Source: Kineobactrum salinum (lineage in GTDB: Bacteria; Pseudomonadota; Gammaproteobacteria; Pseudomonadales; Halieaceae). From it: DNA of 64,000 nucleotides. The stretch lies in assembly GCF_010669285.1 (NCBI RefSeq), contig NZ_CP048711.1, positions 2,542,001-2,606,000 on the forward strand. Reading direction: 5' to 3'. The notes under the pieces were generated by a model. It was given only the letters and a program-made list of their open reading frames with translations, ran no database searches and had not been told where the DNA came from. Both the position numbers and the translations under genes were made by a program. Position 1 is the stretch's first letter. Each line of letters begins with the position of its first letter. Shown here piece by piece: positions 1-8,031 of the stretch.

Positions 1-159
1 GACAATGACCTGTATGCCCATCTCAAGGAGCGGGTGCGCTATGGCACCGATGCCAACGTGACGGTGCCGGAGCCGATCTTTGGCCGCATCGAGATCAACG
101 ACGGCCACGGCTCGGGCCAGTTCGCCTTCTTGCACCCCAATCTCACCGGCCGGCGCTAG
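1..159 (+). CDS. 3' end of an unrecognised protein-coding gene (partial)
   Basis: The first 52 codons run open in frame 1 and stop at TAG 157-159; the gene starts before the window. The visible C-terminus is hydrophilic and ends in a segment reading GQFAFLHPNLTGRR. I do not recognise a family. The uninterrupted frame and the high-GC third positions typical of the neighbouring core genes support real coding. It runs toward epmB, which lies on the opposite strand, and the inverted repeat at 225-336 sits between their 3' ends. Confidence 0.6.
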   Translation, partial: DNDLYAHLKERVRYGTDANVTVPEPIFGRIEINDGHGSGQFAFLHPNLTGRR

Positions 160-224
160 GGCGCCGCCAGATTGGTCAGAAGTGCCTGAAAGGTGAGCGG
201 AACTTTGACTCACTCCGGCGTCAG

Positions 225-336
225 GTCGGCGTCCTGGGAGGGTGCTTTCGAGACCGTTTGCAGCATGGATGCTGCAACCGAGCCCCCATGGACGGGTTTA
301 CGGCGTGTCTCGAAAGCACCCTCCCAGGATGCCGAC
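225..336. repeat. large inverted repeat between convergent genes
   Basis: Two 30-nt arms (225-254 and 307-336) are reverse complements with one mismatch. They enclose a 52-nt loop that holds a second palindrome, gcagcat-gg-atgctgc (260-275). It lies between the 3' ends of two convergent genes, so it could act as a bidirectional terminator. The long, nearly perfect arms and the structured loop look more like a dispersed REP/MITE-like element. From memory, similar hairpins with GAAAGCACCCTCCCAGGA arms occur in other marine gammaproteobacteria. Only one copy is in the window, so dispersal cannot be shown here. Confidence 0.7.
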
Positions 337-411
337 CGAGCTACGAAGTCCAAAAATCCTGAAGTAAGGGCCATTCGTCTTAAAGGAGATTTTGGCGGGG
401 TCAGCCAGCAG

Positions 412-1425
412 TTACAGCAATACCTTGGCCGGCGCGCCGGCGACCTCGCGTACCAGTTTCGGCAGCAGGTAGCCGGGCAGCCGCGCTGCGATTTCCCGAT
501 GTAGTTCGCGCGCACGGGCTTCACTGACGTCGAAATGCGCCGCACCGGCCACCTTGTCCAGCAAATGCAGGTAGTAGGGTAGTGCGCCGGCCTCGAACAG
601 GCGCTCGCTGAGCGCGATCAGGGCTGCCGCGGTGTCGTTGATGCCGGCCAGCAGGACCGACTGGTTGAGCAGCGTGATGCCGGCGCCGCGTATCCGGGCA
701 AAGGCCTGCGCTACCTGGGGGTCAATTTCATTGGCGTGGTTGCTGTGCACCACCATGACAGTCTGCAGCCGGCTGCTGCTAAGCGTCTCCAGCAATTGTG
801 CAGTCACCCGCTCCGGTATCACGATGGGCAGGCGGGTGTGTACCCGCAGCCGCCGCAGCTGGGGAATGTCTGCCAGCGCCTGCACCAGCTCGCGCAGCGG
901 CTCGTCGCCGGCCACCAGCGGGTCGCCACCGCTGAAGATCACTTCGCTGATACTGCGGTCGGCGGCGATGGCGGCGAGGGCTGCGGGCCATTCGGCGCGG
1001 CTGTTCTGGTTGTCGGCGTAGGGGAAATGGCGGCGGAAGCAGTAGCGGCAGTGGATGGCGCAGCTGCCGGTTACCAGCAACAGCACGCGGCCGTGATATT
1101 TGTGAATAATGCCCGGTTGCGGGTTGGCGGCGCCGGTCTCGCCGGTCGGGTCGGAGCTGAATCCCGGCGCTGTCAGTAGCTCTTGTTGGCTGGCCAGCAC
1201 CTGCAGCAATAGTGGGTCTTGCGGATCCCCGGGCTGCATCCGGCGGGCAAAGGCGCGCGGCAGCCGCAGCGGGAAGTCGCGCGCTGCCTGTTCGCTCCAG
1301 CCGAGCTGGTCGGCGCTCAGTTGCAGCAGCTCGAACAGCGCGGCGGGCGAGGTGATCAGGTCGCGCATCGCGGCGCGCCAGTCGCTGGGGGCGGGCGCCG
1401 GATGGCAGGCGATGAGAGCGGACAT
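412..1425 (-). CDS. epmB: EF-P beta-lysylation protein EpmB (lysine 2,3-aminomutase-like radical SAM)
   Basis: This is a radical-SAM, PLP-dependent aminomutase of the KamA/YjeK family. In known family members EpmB converts L-lysine to (R)-beta-lysine, which EpmA attaches to elongation factor P to relieve stalling at polyproline. The product is 337 residues, the expected size. The CxxxCxxC cluster motif reads CAIHCRYC (Cys122, Cys126, Cys129), followed by a GGDP segment typical of the SAM site. I chose the ATG at 1425, which gives the usual short N-terminus; the frame extends upstream to 1476 without added homology. The end of an IS66-type element lies 72 bp upstream of the start, so its promoter region is short. 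epmA and efp are not in the window. Confidence 0.92.
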   Translation of the reverse strand: MSALIACHPAPAPSDWRAAMRDLITSPAALFELLQLSADQLGWSEQAARDFPLRLPRAFARRMQPGDPQDPLLLQVLASQQELLTAPGFSSDPTGETGAANPQPGIIHKYHGRVLLLVTGSCAIHCRYCFRRHFPYADNQNSRAEWPAALAAIAADRSISEVIFSGGDPLVAGDEPLRELVQALADIPQLRRLRVHTRLPIVIPERVTAQLLETLSSSRLQTVMVVHSNHANEIDPQVAQAFARIRGAGITLLNQSVLLAGINDTAAALIALSERLFEAGALPYYLHLLDKVAGAAHFDVSEARARELHREIAARLPGYLLPKLVREVAGAPAKVLL

Positions 1426-1496
1426 GGTTACTACTCGTTTACTCACTGGGCCAAGGCTGGCGATCGCTGCCAGCAAATTCTAGGATATCATGCTCT

Positions 1497-2105
1497 GTAA
1501 GCAATGGGATGGACTCCTCCTCACCCTACCAATTCGGCGTCGTTGCGCCAGAATGGTAGGTGGCAACCAACCATTCAGAGGATGAGGAAAGGTCTGACTG
1601 TAGGGCACCCGGGAAGCGCGCCAGCAAATCACCCAGGTAAGCCTGCGGGTCCAGACCGTTGATTTTCGCCGACTGGCCATCACGTTCGCACCGCGCAGGC
1701 CACTACGCAAGGAACCCGCGAACAGCCAGTTGTTTCCAATGGTCAGGACCGGACCTGGTTGTCCTCCCAGTTGGGTTATCCATGGATAGATTACCACCGT
1801 CCAGGTAATGGACCAGGGCCGCCCACCATTTCATGAATTGATGGCCTTCGCAGCCCGTGCTCCACTCGTCAGCTGTGATCGCTGACCCGCGAGCCAGTCG
1901 AGCAGGTGCGCAACAATGGGTCGGGCCTGGGTGTCATGTCACGCAACCGCTGTCTCTCGTCTGGCGGGCAGGTCATTGGCCTCTCGCTCACTGTCATAGA
2001 GCGTGCCGATATAAATTAACGCTTTCTCGGCGATGGGGCTTTGGCTGCGCCCGATCAGCTCGTGGAATTTGCGTCGGGCCCGTGCCCAGCAACCCACTCA
2101 ATCAG
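1497..2105 (-). mobile_element. IS66-family transposase relic (C-terminal part of TnpC, decayed)
   Basis: Read on the minus strand, the stretch keeps recognisable IS66 TnpC segments in shifting frames. One near 1950-2100 reads GCWARARRKFHELIGRSQ and then ALIYIGTLYDSEREANDLP. A C-terminal block near 1620-1800 includes NNWLFAGSLRSG. The left boundary GTAAGC at 1497 matches the GTAA-type end usual for IS66 elements. The right side breaks off near 2105 without a matching end, and the frame is interrupted several times. It is a dead, truncated copy that marks an old insertion between epmB and the yghU-like gene. Confidence 0.8.
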
Positions 2106-2132
2106 AGAATCCCTAATCCATAAACCAGTGTT

Positions 2133-2975
2133 TTAGTCCAGATCACTGGCGCTGTGACGCTCGGCCAAGTTAGTATCTTCATCGCCCCAAGTGCGATTGA
2201 CGCGTCGACCTCGTTGCACCGCTGGACGTTCGCTGATTTCCTTGGCCCAGCGTTGTACATTGGTGTATGAGCCCACGTCCAGAAAAGCAGCTGCATCGTA
2301 AAGCCTGCCCTCCGCCAAGGCGCCATACCAAGCATAATTGGCTATGTCAGCGATATTGTACTCTTCGCCACAAAGATAGCGGCGTGAGGCCAGGTTGCGA
2401 TCCAGGACATCAAGCTGACGTTTTACCTCCATGGCATAACGGTAGATGGGGTACTCGAATTTTTCCGGCGCATAAGCGTAGAAGTGGCCAAAGCCGCCCC
2501 CTAAAAAGGGGGCACTGCCCATCTGCCAGAACAGCCATGACATGCATTCTGCTCTTTCAGCGGGTGTGGTAGGCAGGAATGCCTCAAATTTTTCTGCTAA
2601 ATAGACGAGAATCGCACCGGATTCAAATACTCTGATGGGCGGTGTTGTACTCTTGTCCATGAGTGCAGGTATTTTGGAATTTGGATTCAACTGGGTGAAT
2701 CCACTACCAAACTGGGCGCCCTCTAGTAGGTCGATTAACCAGGCATCGTATTCGGCACCCGTTTTACCCAGAGCCAGAAGTTCTTCAAGCAGCACGGTGA
2801 CTTTTACGCCGTTCGGTGTCGCTATTGAGTATAGTTGTAGCGGGTGCTTGCCGACGGGAAGTTCTTTCTCATGCGTCGCTCCAGCCACCGGTCGATTGAT
2901 GTGGGCAAATTTCCCGCCGTTTTCCCGGTCCCAGGTCCATACTTTTGGGGGGGTATATCTGTCTATTTTACTCAT
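2133..2975 (-). CDS. yghU: YghU-type glutathione S-transferase / disulfide-bond oxidoreductase
   Basis: The 280-residue product follows E. coli YghU nearly end to end: an N-terminal VWTWDRENGGKFAHINRPV segment, THEKELPVGKHPLQLYS leading into the thioredoxin fold, NPNSKIPAL with the cis-proline, FESGAILVYLAEKF for glutathione contact, and a helical C-terminal domain ending ERHSASDLD. YghU (Nu class) binds two glutathiones and reduces disulfide substrates in the cytoplasm. I chose the ATG at 2975, which matches the family start. The gene is flanked by an IS66 relic downstream and an IS630 relic upstream, so its native promoter may have been replaced. Confidence 0.88.
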   Translation of the reverse strand: MSKIDRYTPPKVWTWDRENGGKFAHINRPVAGATHEKELPVGKHPLQLYSIATPNGVKVTVLLEELLALGKTGAEYDAWLIDLLEGAQFGSGFTQLNPNSKIPALMDKSTTPPIRVFESGAILVYLAEKFEAFLPTTPAERAECMSWLFWQMGSAPFLGGGFGHFYAYAPEKFEYPIYRYAMEVKRQLDVLDRNLASRRYLCGEEYNIADIANYAWYGALAEGRLYDAAAFLDVGSYTNVQRWAKEISERPAVQRGRRVNRTWGDEDTNLAERHSASDLD

Positions 2976-2984
2976 TGGGTTTTG

Positions 2985-3204
2985 GCCTCCATTGCTCGAA
3001 GCGCTGTCGGCACTTCGAGACGGGTTGTACGGACACTGCGTGACGTGCCGCAATCTCACGGCTTGGTAACTCCTCAGCGCAAGCCAGGGCAAGCTGCACC
3101 CTCTCTTTCTCTGCAGCCGACAGGGTTCGTGGGCGCAACCAACCGGGCAACTCAGAGCGCTCTTCCACAGACAACTCAAGCTTGATCCGCTTATGTCCAT
3201 CCAT
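2985..3204 (-). mobile_element. IS630-family transposase N-terminal relic
   Basis: The minus strand from ATG 3204 encodes a helix-turn-helix segment typical of the IS630/Tc1 transposase N-terminus: LSVEERSELPGWLRPRTLS, then AEKERVQLALACAEELPSREIAARH and a basic KCRQRFEQW stretch. The homology stops near 2985, just before the yghU start, and the DDE catalytic domain is absent. It is a fragment in the gap between the GntR gene and the yghU-like gene. Confidence 0.7.
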
Positions 3205-3244
3205 CACGGCCTCACCTCCCAATGGTTGACTTGATGGCAGACGA

Positions 3245-3943
3245 TCACCCATTAATTGAACGAACTTTTGGTAAGCGACACTCGGAGTCAATGACGAGAT
3301 CTGGGCGGACCGATGCCCAATGGGCACGTGCGTCCATAATATGCGCCTTCATCGCGATCTCGGCCTCCATAGAGTCCCTTGAAGTGATCGCCTTTGCTAG
3401 CTGGCGGTGTTGACGAAAACTCCTGCGGAGGTCCTCTATGGAGTAATTCTTGAAGGTCCTGTGAGCGGGCACTTGGGATAGCCGGTGGATGGACTCGGCA
3501 AGGACGCTGTTCCGGGCTGCTTCGACCACGAGGTCGTGGAACGAGTTGTTCAACTCAGATACACGTTCAACCACGGGAATTTCGCCCCGCTCAAGCAACT
3601 CGTCCATGCTGTCGCAGACCGCATGTAGGGAACGCAGGGTCTCCTCCGTTGCGCGATGGGCGGCCATTGACGCAGCGAGACCCTCCAGAGTCGCTCGCAC
3701 CGTGTATGCGTCGAAAACGCGTACGTCGCTCCAAATTGCGACGGTCACGCCCTTGTTCGGTTCAGAATCGAGAAAACCCTCGGCGGTGAGAAGCTTGAGA
3801 GCCTCGCGTACCGGAGTGCGGCTCAATGCCAAGAGTGCGCTCATATCTCCCTCGCGGACTCTAGAACCCTGAGGAAGGCGTCCATCCAGGATTTGTTCAC
3901 GGATCCGTGTGTAGGCGCGCAGCGTTGCTGTCATGCCGGTCAT
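3245..3943 (-). CDS. GntR-family transcriptional regulator (FadR/FCD subfamily)
   Basis: The 232-residue product has an N-terminal winged helix-turn-helix (about residues 8-75, with LSRTPVREALKLLTAEGFL as the recognition region) and a C-terminal all-helical FCD ligand-binding domain. In the latter, the Asp/His residues around NSFHDLVVEAARN, FRQHRQLAKAI and KAHIMDARAHW are placed as FCD metal ligands. FCD regulators usually repress catabolic genes until a small carboxylate or acyl-CoA binds. Known operators of the class are short AT-flanked palindromes, which fits the ATTG-N4-CAAT sites repeated through the island. It is the only GntR gene in the window, so I infer that it controls those promoters. 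A second in-frame ATG lies at 3934. Confidence 0.9.
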   Translation of the reverse strand: MTGMTATLRAYTRIREQILDGRLPQGSRVREGDMSALLALSRTPVREALKLLTAEGFLDSEPNKGVTVAIWSDVRVFDAYTVRATLEGLAASMAAHRATEETLRSLHAVCDSMDELLERGEIPVVERVSELNNSFHDLVVEAARNSVLAESIHRLSQVPAHRTFKNYSIEDLRRSFRQHRQLAKAITSRDSMEAEIAMKAHIMDARAHWASVRPDLVIDSECRLPKVRSING

Positions 3944-4004
3944 AGTCTGCGCTCCAAATCCTGTCTAGGTGGAAAGAGGCTGGCCTTCGGAAGCAGGCTA
4001 TCGA

Positions 4005-4188
4005 TCACGCGATCACGCTTCTGGGGTGGCCGACGGAAGTTGCCCCGATCCGCGTAAGGCCGGCCTCGGCGGCTCGTGGTATCATCTCGACCTTTACGTT
4101 GGTCGAGAGTACCTGAGAGGGGTCCTGAATCCCGACCTTGGCTAAAAACCTCAACGATCTCGACCTTCCTCGGTTCATCCATGGGCAT
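4005..4188 (-). pseudogene. HMG-CoA lyase-like N-terminal relic
   Basis: From ATG 4188/4182 on the minus strand the text reads MDEPRKVEIVEV. After a frame change it continues GIQDPSQVLSTNVKV and AAEAGLTRIGATSV. These are the N-terminal blocks of HMG-CoA lyase-type enzymes (a DGIQNE-like block, then an EAGL-IEATSF-like block). The catalytic core is missing and at least one frameshift is present. The relic starts about 100 bp from the palindrome pair at 4221-4293, on the other side from a CaiB relic. That suggests a former divergent pair controlled from one regulatory region. Confidence 0.65.
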
Positions 4189-4220
4189 GTCCCCGCCGAA
4201 TTTGTATGTATCTCCCACTG

Positions 4221-4293
4221 ATTGCATGCGAGAGATCTCAATATGCACGTGAAAAATCAAAATTCTACCGAAATATCCATCATTGTACACAAT
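4221..4293. promoter_or_regulatory. paired ATTG-N4-CAAT palindromes, 61 bp apart (divergent regulatory region)
   Basis: ATTGCATGC lies at 4221-4229 and the perfect inverted repeat ATTGTACACAAT at 4282-4293. The same pair, 62 bp apart, heads five other leaders in the island. Here no TTGACA -35 box is placed as in the others. The site lies between an HMG-CoA lyase relic (minus strand) and a CoA-transferase relic (plus strand), about 340 bp from the GntR gene. It may have served all three. Confidence 0.7.
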
Positions 4294-4342
4294 TAATGCA
4301 AGTTGAAGATGTAAAAAATTTAACACTGAGAATCCCGCCCCA

Positions 4343-4534
4343 CTGGATGAAGTGCGGATCCTGGAACTGGGCCAGCTTGTCCCTGGTCCGTACTGCGGAC
4401 AGGTCTTCGCAGGCTCTGGGGCCCACGTGGTCAAAGTCGAAGTCCCGGCGTCGCGACACGATGTACGAATGGGCGTCCGCTTTGATGGTCGCTCGCTGCT
4501 GTGGAGCGTCATCGCTCGCGGCAAAGACGGGTGA
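4343..4534 (+). pseudogene. CaiB/BaiF family III CoA-transferase N-terminal relic
   Basis: The frame ending at 4534 reads VRILELGQLVPGPYCGQVFAGSGAHVVKVE, then DGRSLLWSVIARGKDG in two blocks. This is the opening strand-loop-helix of family III CoA-transferases (compare LDLTHMLSGPYAGMILADLGAETIKVE in the intact gene at 32058, given here only as family evidence). About 60 codons remain and the catalytic Asp domain is gone. A GTG at 4352 could start it. It lies just downstream of the 4221-4293 operator pair and abuts the convergent acyl-CoA ligase. Confidence 0.75.
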
Positions 4535-4556
4535 TTGTTCTACCTGTACCCAGACG

Positions 4557-6134
4557 CTATTTGGGGCCCATCCCTATCTCCAATATACGCTTGCGTAGAA
4601 CATTCTTCTGTATCTTGCCGGTGGAGGTCTTGGGCAGGTCGGAAAAAATAATTCTGCGTGGGACCTTGTAGCCCGCCACACGTTGGCGAACGTGAGCGGC
4701 AATGTCGTCGGCAAGGTCCTCCGGACTGGCATCGACACTTGTCCGGGCGGTCACATAGGCGACGACGATCTCGCCCCACTTCTCGTCCGCCATGCCGACG
4801 ACGGCAGACTCGATCACAGAAGGGTGGGAGTCGAGGGCCTGCTCGACTTCGACTGAGGCGACGTTCTCACCGCCGCTGATGATGATGTCCTTGCTCCGGT
4901 CGCGCAGTTCGACGTAGCCGTCGGGGTGCATGACGCCGAGGTCACCGGTGAGGAAGCAGCCGTTGCGGGTAACGGCCCGGGTCGCCTCCTCGTCTTTATA
5001 ATAGCCGAGCATGACCAGGTTGCCGGACGCTGCTATCTCGCCGACGGACTGTCCGTCGGGGGGCACGCTGTTGCCATCCGTATCAAGTACCTTCAACGGT
5101 CGGTTGACGATGTTGCTAGTACCCTGCCTGGCCCGCAGCCTTGTGCCGGTCTCCAGGGGAAGGTCGTCCCATTGTGGCTGCCATTCATTGATCACTGAGG
5201 GTCCGAAAGTTTCGGTCAGTCCGTAGAGGTGGGTGACGTGCAGGCCGAGGGCGTCCACCCGCGCTAGCAATGCAGGTGAGGGCGGTGCGCCGCCGATGTA
5301 CACGTCAACCCGGCCGGGCAGCACGCTCGCCGACGGTTCCTCTGCAATCATCGTCAGGACGGTGGGTGCTCCGCAGAAGTGCGTGACGCCCTCTTCGCGC
5401 AGCATCCGCCAGATACCACTTGGGCTGATGGCACGTAGGCACAGGTTGGTCCCTCCGCCGGCGATAACCGCCCAGGTGAAGCACCAGCCGTTGCAGTGGA
5501 ACATCGGCAGCGTCCATAGGTAGGTCGAGCCAGTATCGAGGCGTGTATGGTGGGCCATCGCGAGCGCTCCGAGATAGGCGCCGCGGTGGTGGAGCATTAC
5601 GCCCTTTGGAGGTCCGGTGGTGCCGGATGTATAGTTGAGCGAGATCATGCTGTGCTCGTCGACTTCCTGGCGATCGGACGGGGCGGCGTCAATGGCGGCC
5701 AACCACGTCTCGTAGTCCTCAGTTCCACCACCCTCCAAGATCAGCGGTATACCGGCGGCCGTCGCCAGTTCACGCGCTCGGTCGGAGAACTCTCGGCTGG
5801 CCACAAGCAGCGACGTCTCAGAGTGCTTAAGGATGTAGGCCATCTCGTCGGCGGCGAGCCGCGTATTGACAGGCACCAGTACCGCGCCGCGCAGCGGGAC
5901 GCCTTGATGTAATTCGAGTTGGATATGGCTGTTGGTGCACAGTGCCGCGACCCGGTCACCGGGCTTGATGCCGGAACTTGCCAGCGCAGACACCAATCTG
6001 TCTACTCGCGCCGCGAGCTCGGCATACGTGAAGCGCACCTGCCCGTCGACCACCGCAGTCCGCGCCGCGAAAGACGCGGCCGATCGATCAAGGAAGCTGG
6101 AGGGTGTCAACGGGGCAAAAGTGAATTGGGCCAT
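4557..6134 (-). CDS. AMP-forming acyl-CoA synthetase (fatty-acid/aryl-acid CoA ligase type)
   Basis: The 525-residue protein has the full ANL adenylate-forming fold. The P-loop YTSGTTGPPKGV is at residues 168-179, followed by the GLTETFG A5 motif, the LTGDLG A7 Asp, the hinge after RDRSKD, and a C-terminal TSTGKIQKNVLRKRI with the catalytic Lys. It should activate a carboxylic acid with ATP to its CoA thioester in the cytoplasm. The subgroup resembles the medium/long-chain and FadD3/DmdB-like ligases, but the acid is not predictable. ATG 6134 has an AGGAAGAG ribosome site just upstream and the frame before it is not conserved. It is divergent from the amidohydrolase operon at 6672. Confidence 0.88.
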   Translation of the reverse strand: MAQFTFAPLTPSSFLDRSAASFAARTAVVDGQVRFTYAELAARVDRLVSALASSGIKPGDRVAALCTNSHIQLELHQGVPLRGAVLVPVNTRLAADEMAYILKHSETSLLVASREFSDRARELATAAGIPLILEGGGTEDYETWLAAIDAAPSDRQEVDEHSMISLNYTSGTTGPPKGVMLHHRGAYLGALAMAHHTRLDTGSTYLWTLPMFHCNGWCFTWAVIAGGGTNLCLRAISPSGIWRMLREEGVTHFCGAPTVLTMIAEEPSASVLPGRVDVYIGGAPPSPALLARVDALGLHVTHLYGLTETFGPSVINEWQPQWDDLPLETGTRLRARQGTSNIVNRPLKVLDTDGNSVPPDGQSVGEIAASGNLVMLGYYKDEEATRAVTRNGCFLTGDLGVMHPDGYVELRDRSKDIIISGGENVASVEVEQALDSHPSVIESAVVGMADEKWGEIVVAYVTARTSVDASPEDLADDIAAHVRQRVAGYKVPRRIIFSDLPKTSTGKIQKNVLRKRILEIGMGPK

Positions 6135-6410
6135 GGGCTCTTCCTTCTTACGGCTGATTCGATATGTCTTCATTTGTGTTGAAAGAGATGTTGGATTCAG
6201 CCGGTCAACGCAACAGCTCTGCCATTCTGACTGCCGGTGATTGAACACCAGAGTTATGCCTGGCCGGTTGTTCAGTGCTCTTGCATCAATTGCGCGCCTG
6301 TCTGCCAAACTCAAACAGTATGCCTACTTGACGGGTACATCAGGCGAGCTGTGCCGCTTGCCCCATCCATGTTCACTTCCCGCCCGGCCCATTTTTACTC
6401 TCTCTCAGGG

Positions 6411-6484
6411 ATTGCATGCGATTTACGGAATATACGACATAAGCGGCTTGACATCCCAGCCAAATCTTCACTATTGTACACAAT
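6411..6484 (+). promoter_or_regulatory. leader promoter with two GntR-type palindromes (copy A)
   Basis: ATTGCATGCGAT lies at 6411-6422 and ATTGTACACAAT at 6473-6484, 62 bp apart start to start. A -35 TTGACA (6448-6453) and a -10 TATTGT (6472-6477) are separated by 18 bp, so the second palindrome covers the -10 box. A bound repressor there would block RNA polymerase. The upstream palindrome could support cooperative or looped binding. It drives the amidohydrolase at 6672. Confidence 0.8.
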
Positions 6485-6498
6485 TAACGGAGGCTGTG

Positions 6499-6582
6499 AT
6501 GCGGCGCCCCGTCCGGAGCCATCAGGTGGCCGGGAGGTATGCTGTCTCAGCACCACGACGAGGTCAGAAACGACTGGCTTGA
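6499..6582 (+). other. possible 27-codon leader ORF
   Basis: An ATG at 6499 sits 6 bp after GGAGG, shortly downstream of the predicted promoter, and opens a 27-codon Arg-rich frame ending at TGA 6582. The same small frame occurs at 22283-22366. In the 10.7-kb leader one extra C puts the equivalent ATG (10788) in frame with the amidohydrolase. It may be a translated leader peptide or merely a relic of the original start region. Confidence 0.35.
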
Positions 6583-6671
6583 AGACGGTGGCGACTGACA
6601 CCTCCGATCTTTTGGCCGAAGCTTGCGGACCAGCCTATAAGACAGGCCCAGTAGGGCAAGAAGGAACAACT

Positions 6672-7682
6672 ATGAAAGACGGCATGTTTGTGTTCGACCA
6701 GGTGGTTCACATGTATGACAACCGCCCCAGCAACCTGGGCAAGAACGGTGACAAGGTCGTTCAGAGCCTGATCGGCATGGGCCAGCTTTTTTCGACCCCC
6801 GAGCTTCCCGCGAATGATCACTTCGTCGATGAGCAATTGAGCCTCGAGGAGGCACATCGGATCCTTTTTGAGGAGTCGGACACCGACATCGCGATGGCGC
6901 AGACCGTCCCGTTGTTCGGCTGGTGGAAGGACGGTTTCTCGCCGGCCCAGCGTCAGCACGCTCTGCAAGAGGCCTATCCGGAGAAGGTGGTCTTTTGTGG
7001 CGGCGTTGATCCGCAGTATCAGGGTCTTGATGGAGCCCGGCGCGAGATGGAGCGTCAAGTCCGGGAATGGGGGGCGGTGAGCTTCAAGTTCTACCAGGCT
7101 CACGAGAACTCGCTCAGTTGGAGAATCGATGACCGCAAGATCGCCTATCCCCTGTGGGAGAAGGCGCTGGAGCTGGGGATCACGAACGTGCAGTTCCACA
7201 AGGGAGTGCCGTTCGGAACTGAGCGCATGGAGCACATGAATCCGACGGACATGCAGCAGGCCGCCTTCGACTTTCCGGAGCTGACTTTCATCATTCACCA
7301 TCTGGGGGACCCGTACATTGACGAGAGCATCAGTCTCGCGGCACGCAACCCGAACATCTGGATGTCGCTGTCGGCATGGATCAACGTGTACCCCATCATG
7401 CCGCGAGAGGCTTTGAAACGCCTCGGCAAGGCCCTGATGTACGTCGGCCCGGAGCGACTGCTGTGGGGCACAGAGGCGTTCGTGTGGCCCAACGTGCAGG
7501 GCTACATTGACCTCTTTGCGAACCTCGAGATGCCTGAGGATCTCATGGACGGTTACGGGTTTCCCCAGATCACCCGCGAGATGAAGCGCGCGATCTTTGG
7601 CGAGAACTACGCCCGCCTCCTGAAAATGGACGTCGGCGAGGTGCTCAAGACCCGGTACGGAAGCGATGACCGCTATGAGTAA
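6672..7682 (+). CDS. amidohydrolase-2 family protein with altered metal site (A-type, copy 1)
   Basis: The 336-residue TIM-barrel protein resembles the amidohydrolase_2/ACMSD group, which hydrolyse or decarboxylate cyclic or aromatic acids. The usual N-terminal DxHxH is DQVVH here (Asp9, Val11, His13). Central His176 (QFHKGVP) and His209/210 (IIHHLGDP) are kept. The barrel-end Asp of GSD is Glu268 in WGTEA. It may still bind metal with a changed site or act through a partner. ATG 6672 follows AGGAAC at good spacing; the open frame extends further upstream without conservation. The stop overlaps the NifU-like start (ATGAGTAA), so translation is probably coupled. It appears identical to the copies at 10962 and 22456. 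Confidence 0.8.
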   Translation: MKDGMFVFDQVVHMYDNRPSNLGKNGDKVVQSLIGMGQLFSTPELPANDHFVDEQLSLEEAHRILFEESDTDIAMAQTVPLFGWWKDGFSPAQRQHALQEAYPEKVVFCGGVDPQYQGLDGARREMERQVREWGAVSFKFYQAHENSLSWRIDDRKIAYPLWEKALELGITNVQFHKGVPFGTERMEHMNPTDMQQAAFDFPELTFIIHHLGDPYIDESISLAARNPNIWMSLSAWINVYPIMPREALKRLGKALMYVGPERLLWGTEAFVWPNVQGYIDLFANLEMPEDLMDGYGFPQITREMKRAIFGENYARLLKMDVGEVLKTRYGSDDRYE

Positions 7683-8031
7683 CCCGGAGAGCCCAGGGAT
7701 GAGCCTCTCGGACGCGCAGCTCAAGGAGGCAGTTGAGCTCGTCCTGGTCGAGCATGTCGATCGCTTCTTGGACTCACACGGCGGTGCCGTGCACGTCAAG
7801 AGCGTCCATAACGGTGAGGTCGAACTTGGCTTCGACGGTGCTTGCCGCAGTTGCCCGGCCGTTTCAGCGACATTTTACAGCACGATTCTTCCTGCCATTC
7901 AGAAGGTCCCAGCGGTCAAGCACGTCAAGACACCCAATGTGAACATCTCGGCCGCCGCCGTGTCTCGGATCATCGAGCTCACGCGACGCCGACCGACCGG
8001 CTCCAACTCGACAAGGGAGAAGTCCGTATGA
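7675..8031 (+). CDS. NifU C-terminal-domain Fe-S scaffold-like protein (copy 1)
   Basis: The 118-residue product matches the NifU-like (Nfu) domain: VEHVDRFLDSHGGAVHVKSV and then GACRSCPA with the CxxC pair (Cys57, Cys60) that carries a transient Fe-S cluster in known members. It lacks the IscU-like N-terminal domain of full NifU. I chose ATG 7675, which overlaps the upstream stop as ATGAGTAA; ATG 7666 and 7699 are alternatives. Its stop overlaps the next start by ATGA. Tight coupling to an amidohydrolase rather than to isc/suf genes suggests a dedicated cluster-delivery role in this pathway, which is inference. Confidence 0.85.
   Translation: MSNPESPGMSLSDAQLKEAVELVLVEHVDRFLDSHGGAVHVKSVHNGEVELGFDGACRSCPAVSATFYSTILPAIQKVPAVKHVKTPNVNISAAAVSRIIELTRRRPTGSNSTREKSV

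Noticed and set aside
4206-4598. 130-codon plus-strand frame across the operator pair and CaiB relic
   Set aside because: It crosses regulatory DNA and conflicts with the frame that carries the CaiB homology.
6237-6671. Upstream in-frame extension of the first amidohydrolase to 6237
   Set aside because: The extension runs through the promoter and both palindromes; ATG 6672 has a good ribosome site and matches family length.
6564-7799. Long minus-strand open frame of 411 codons opposite the A-type amidohydrolase (repeated at 10854-12014 and 22348-23583)
   Set aside because: It mirrors the codon pattern of the plus-strand gene, has no family likeness, and repeats only because the gene repeats.
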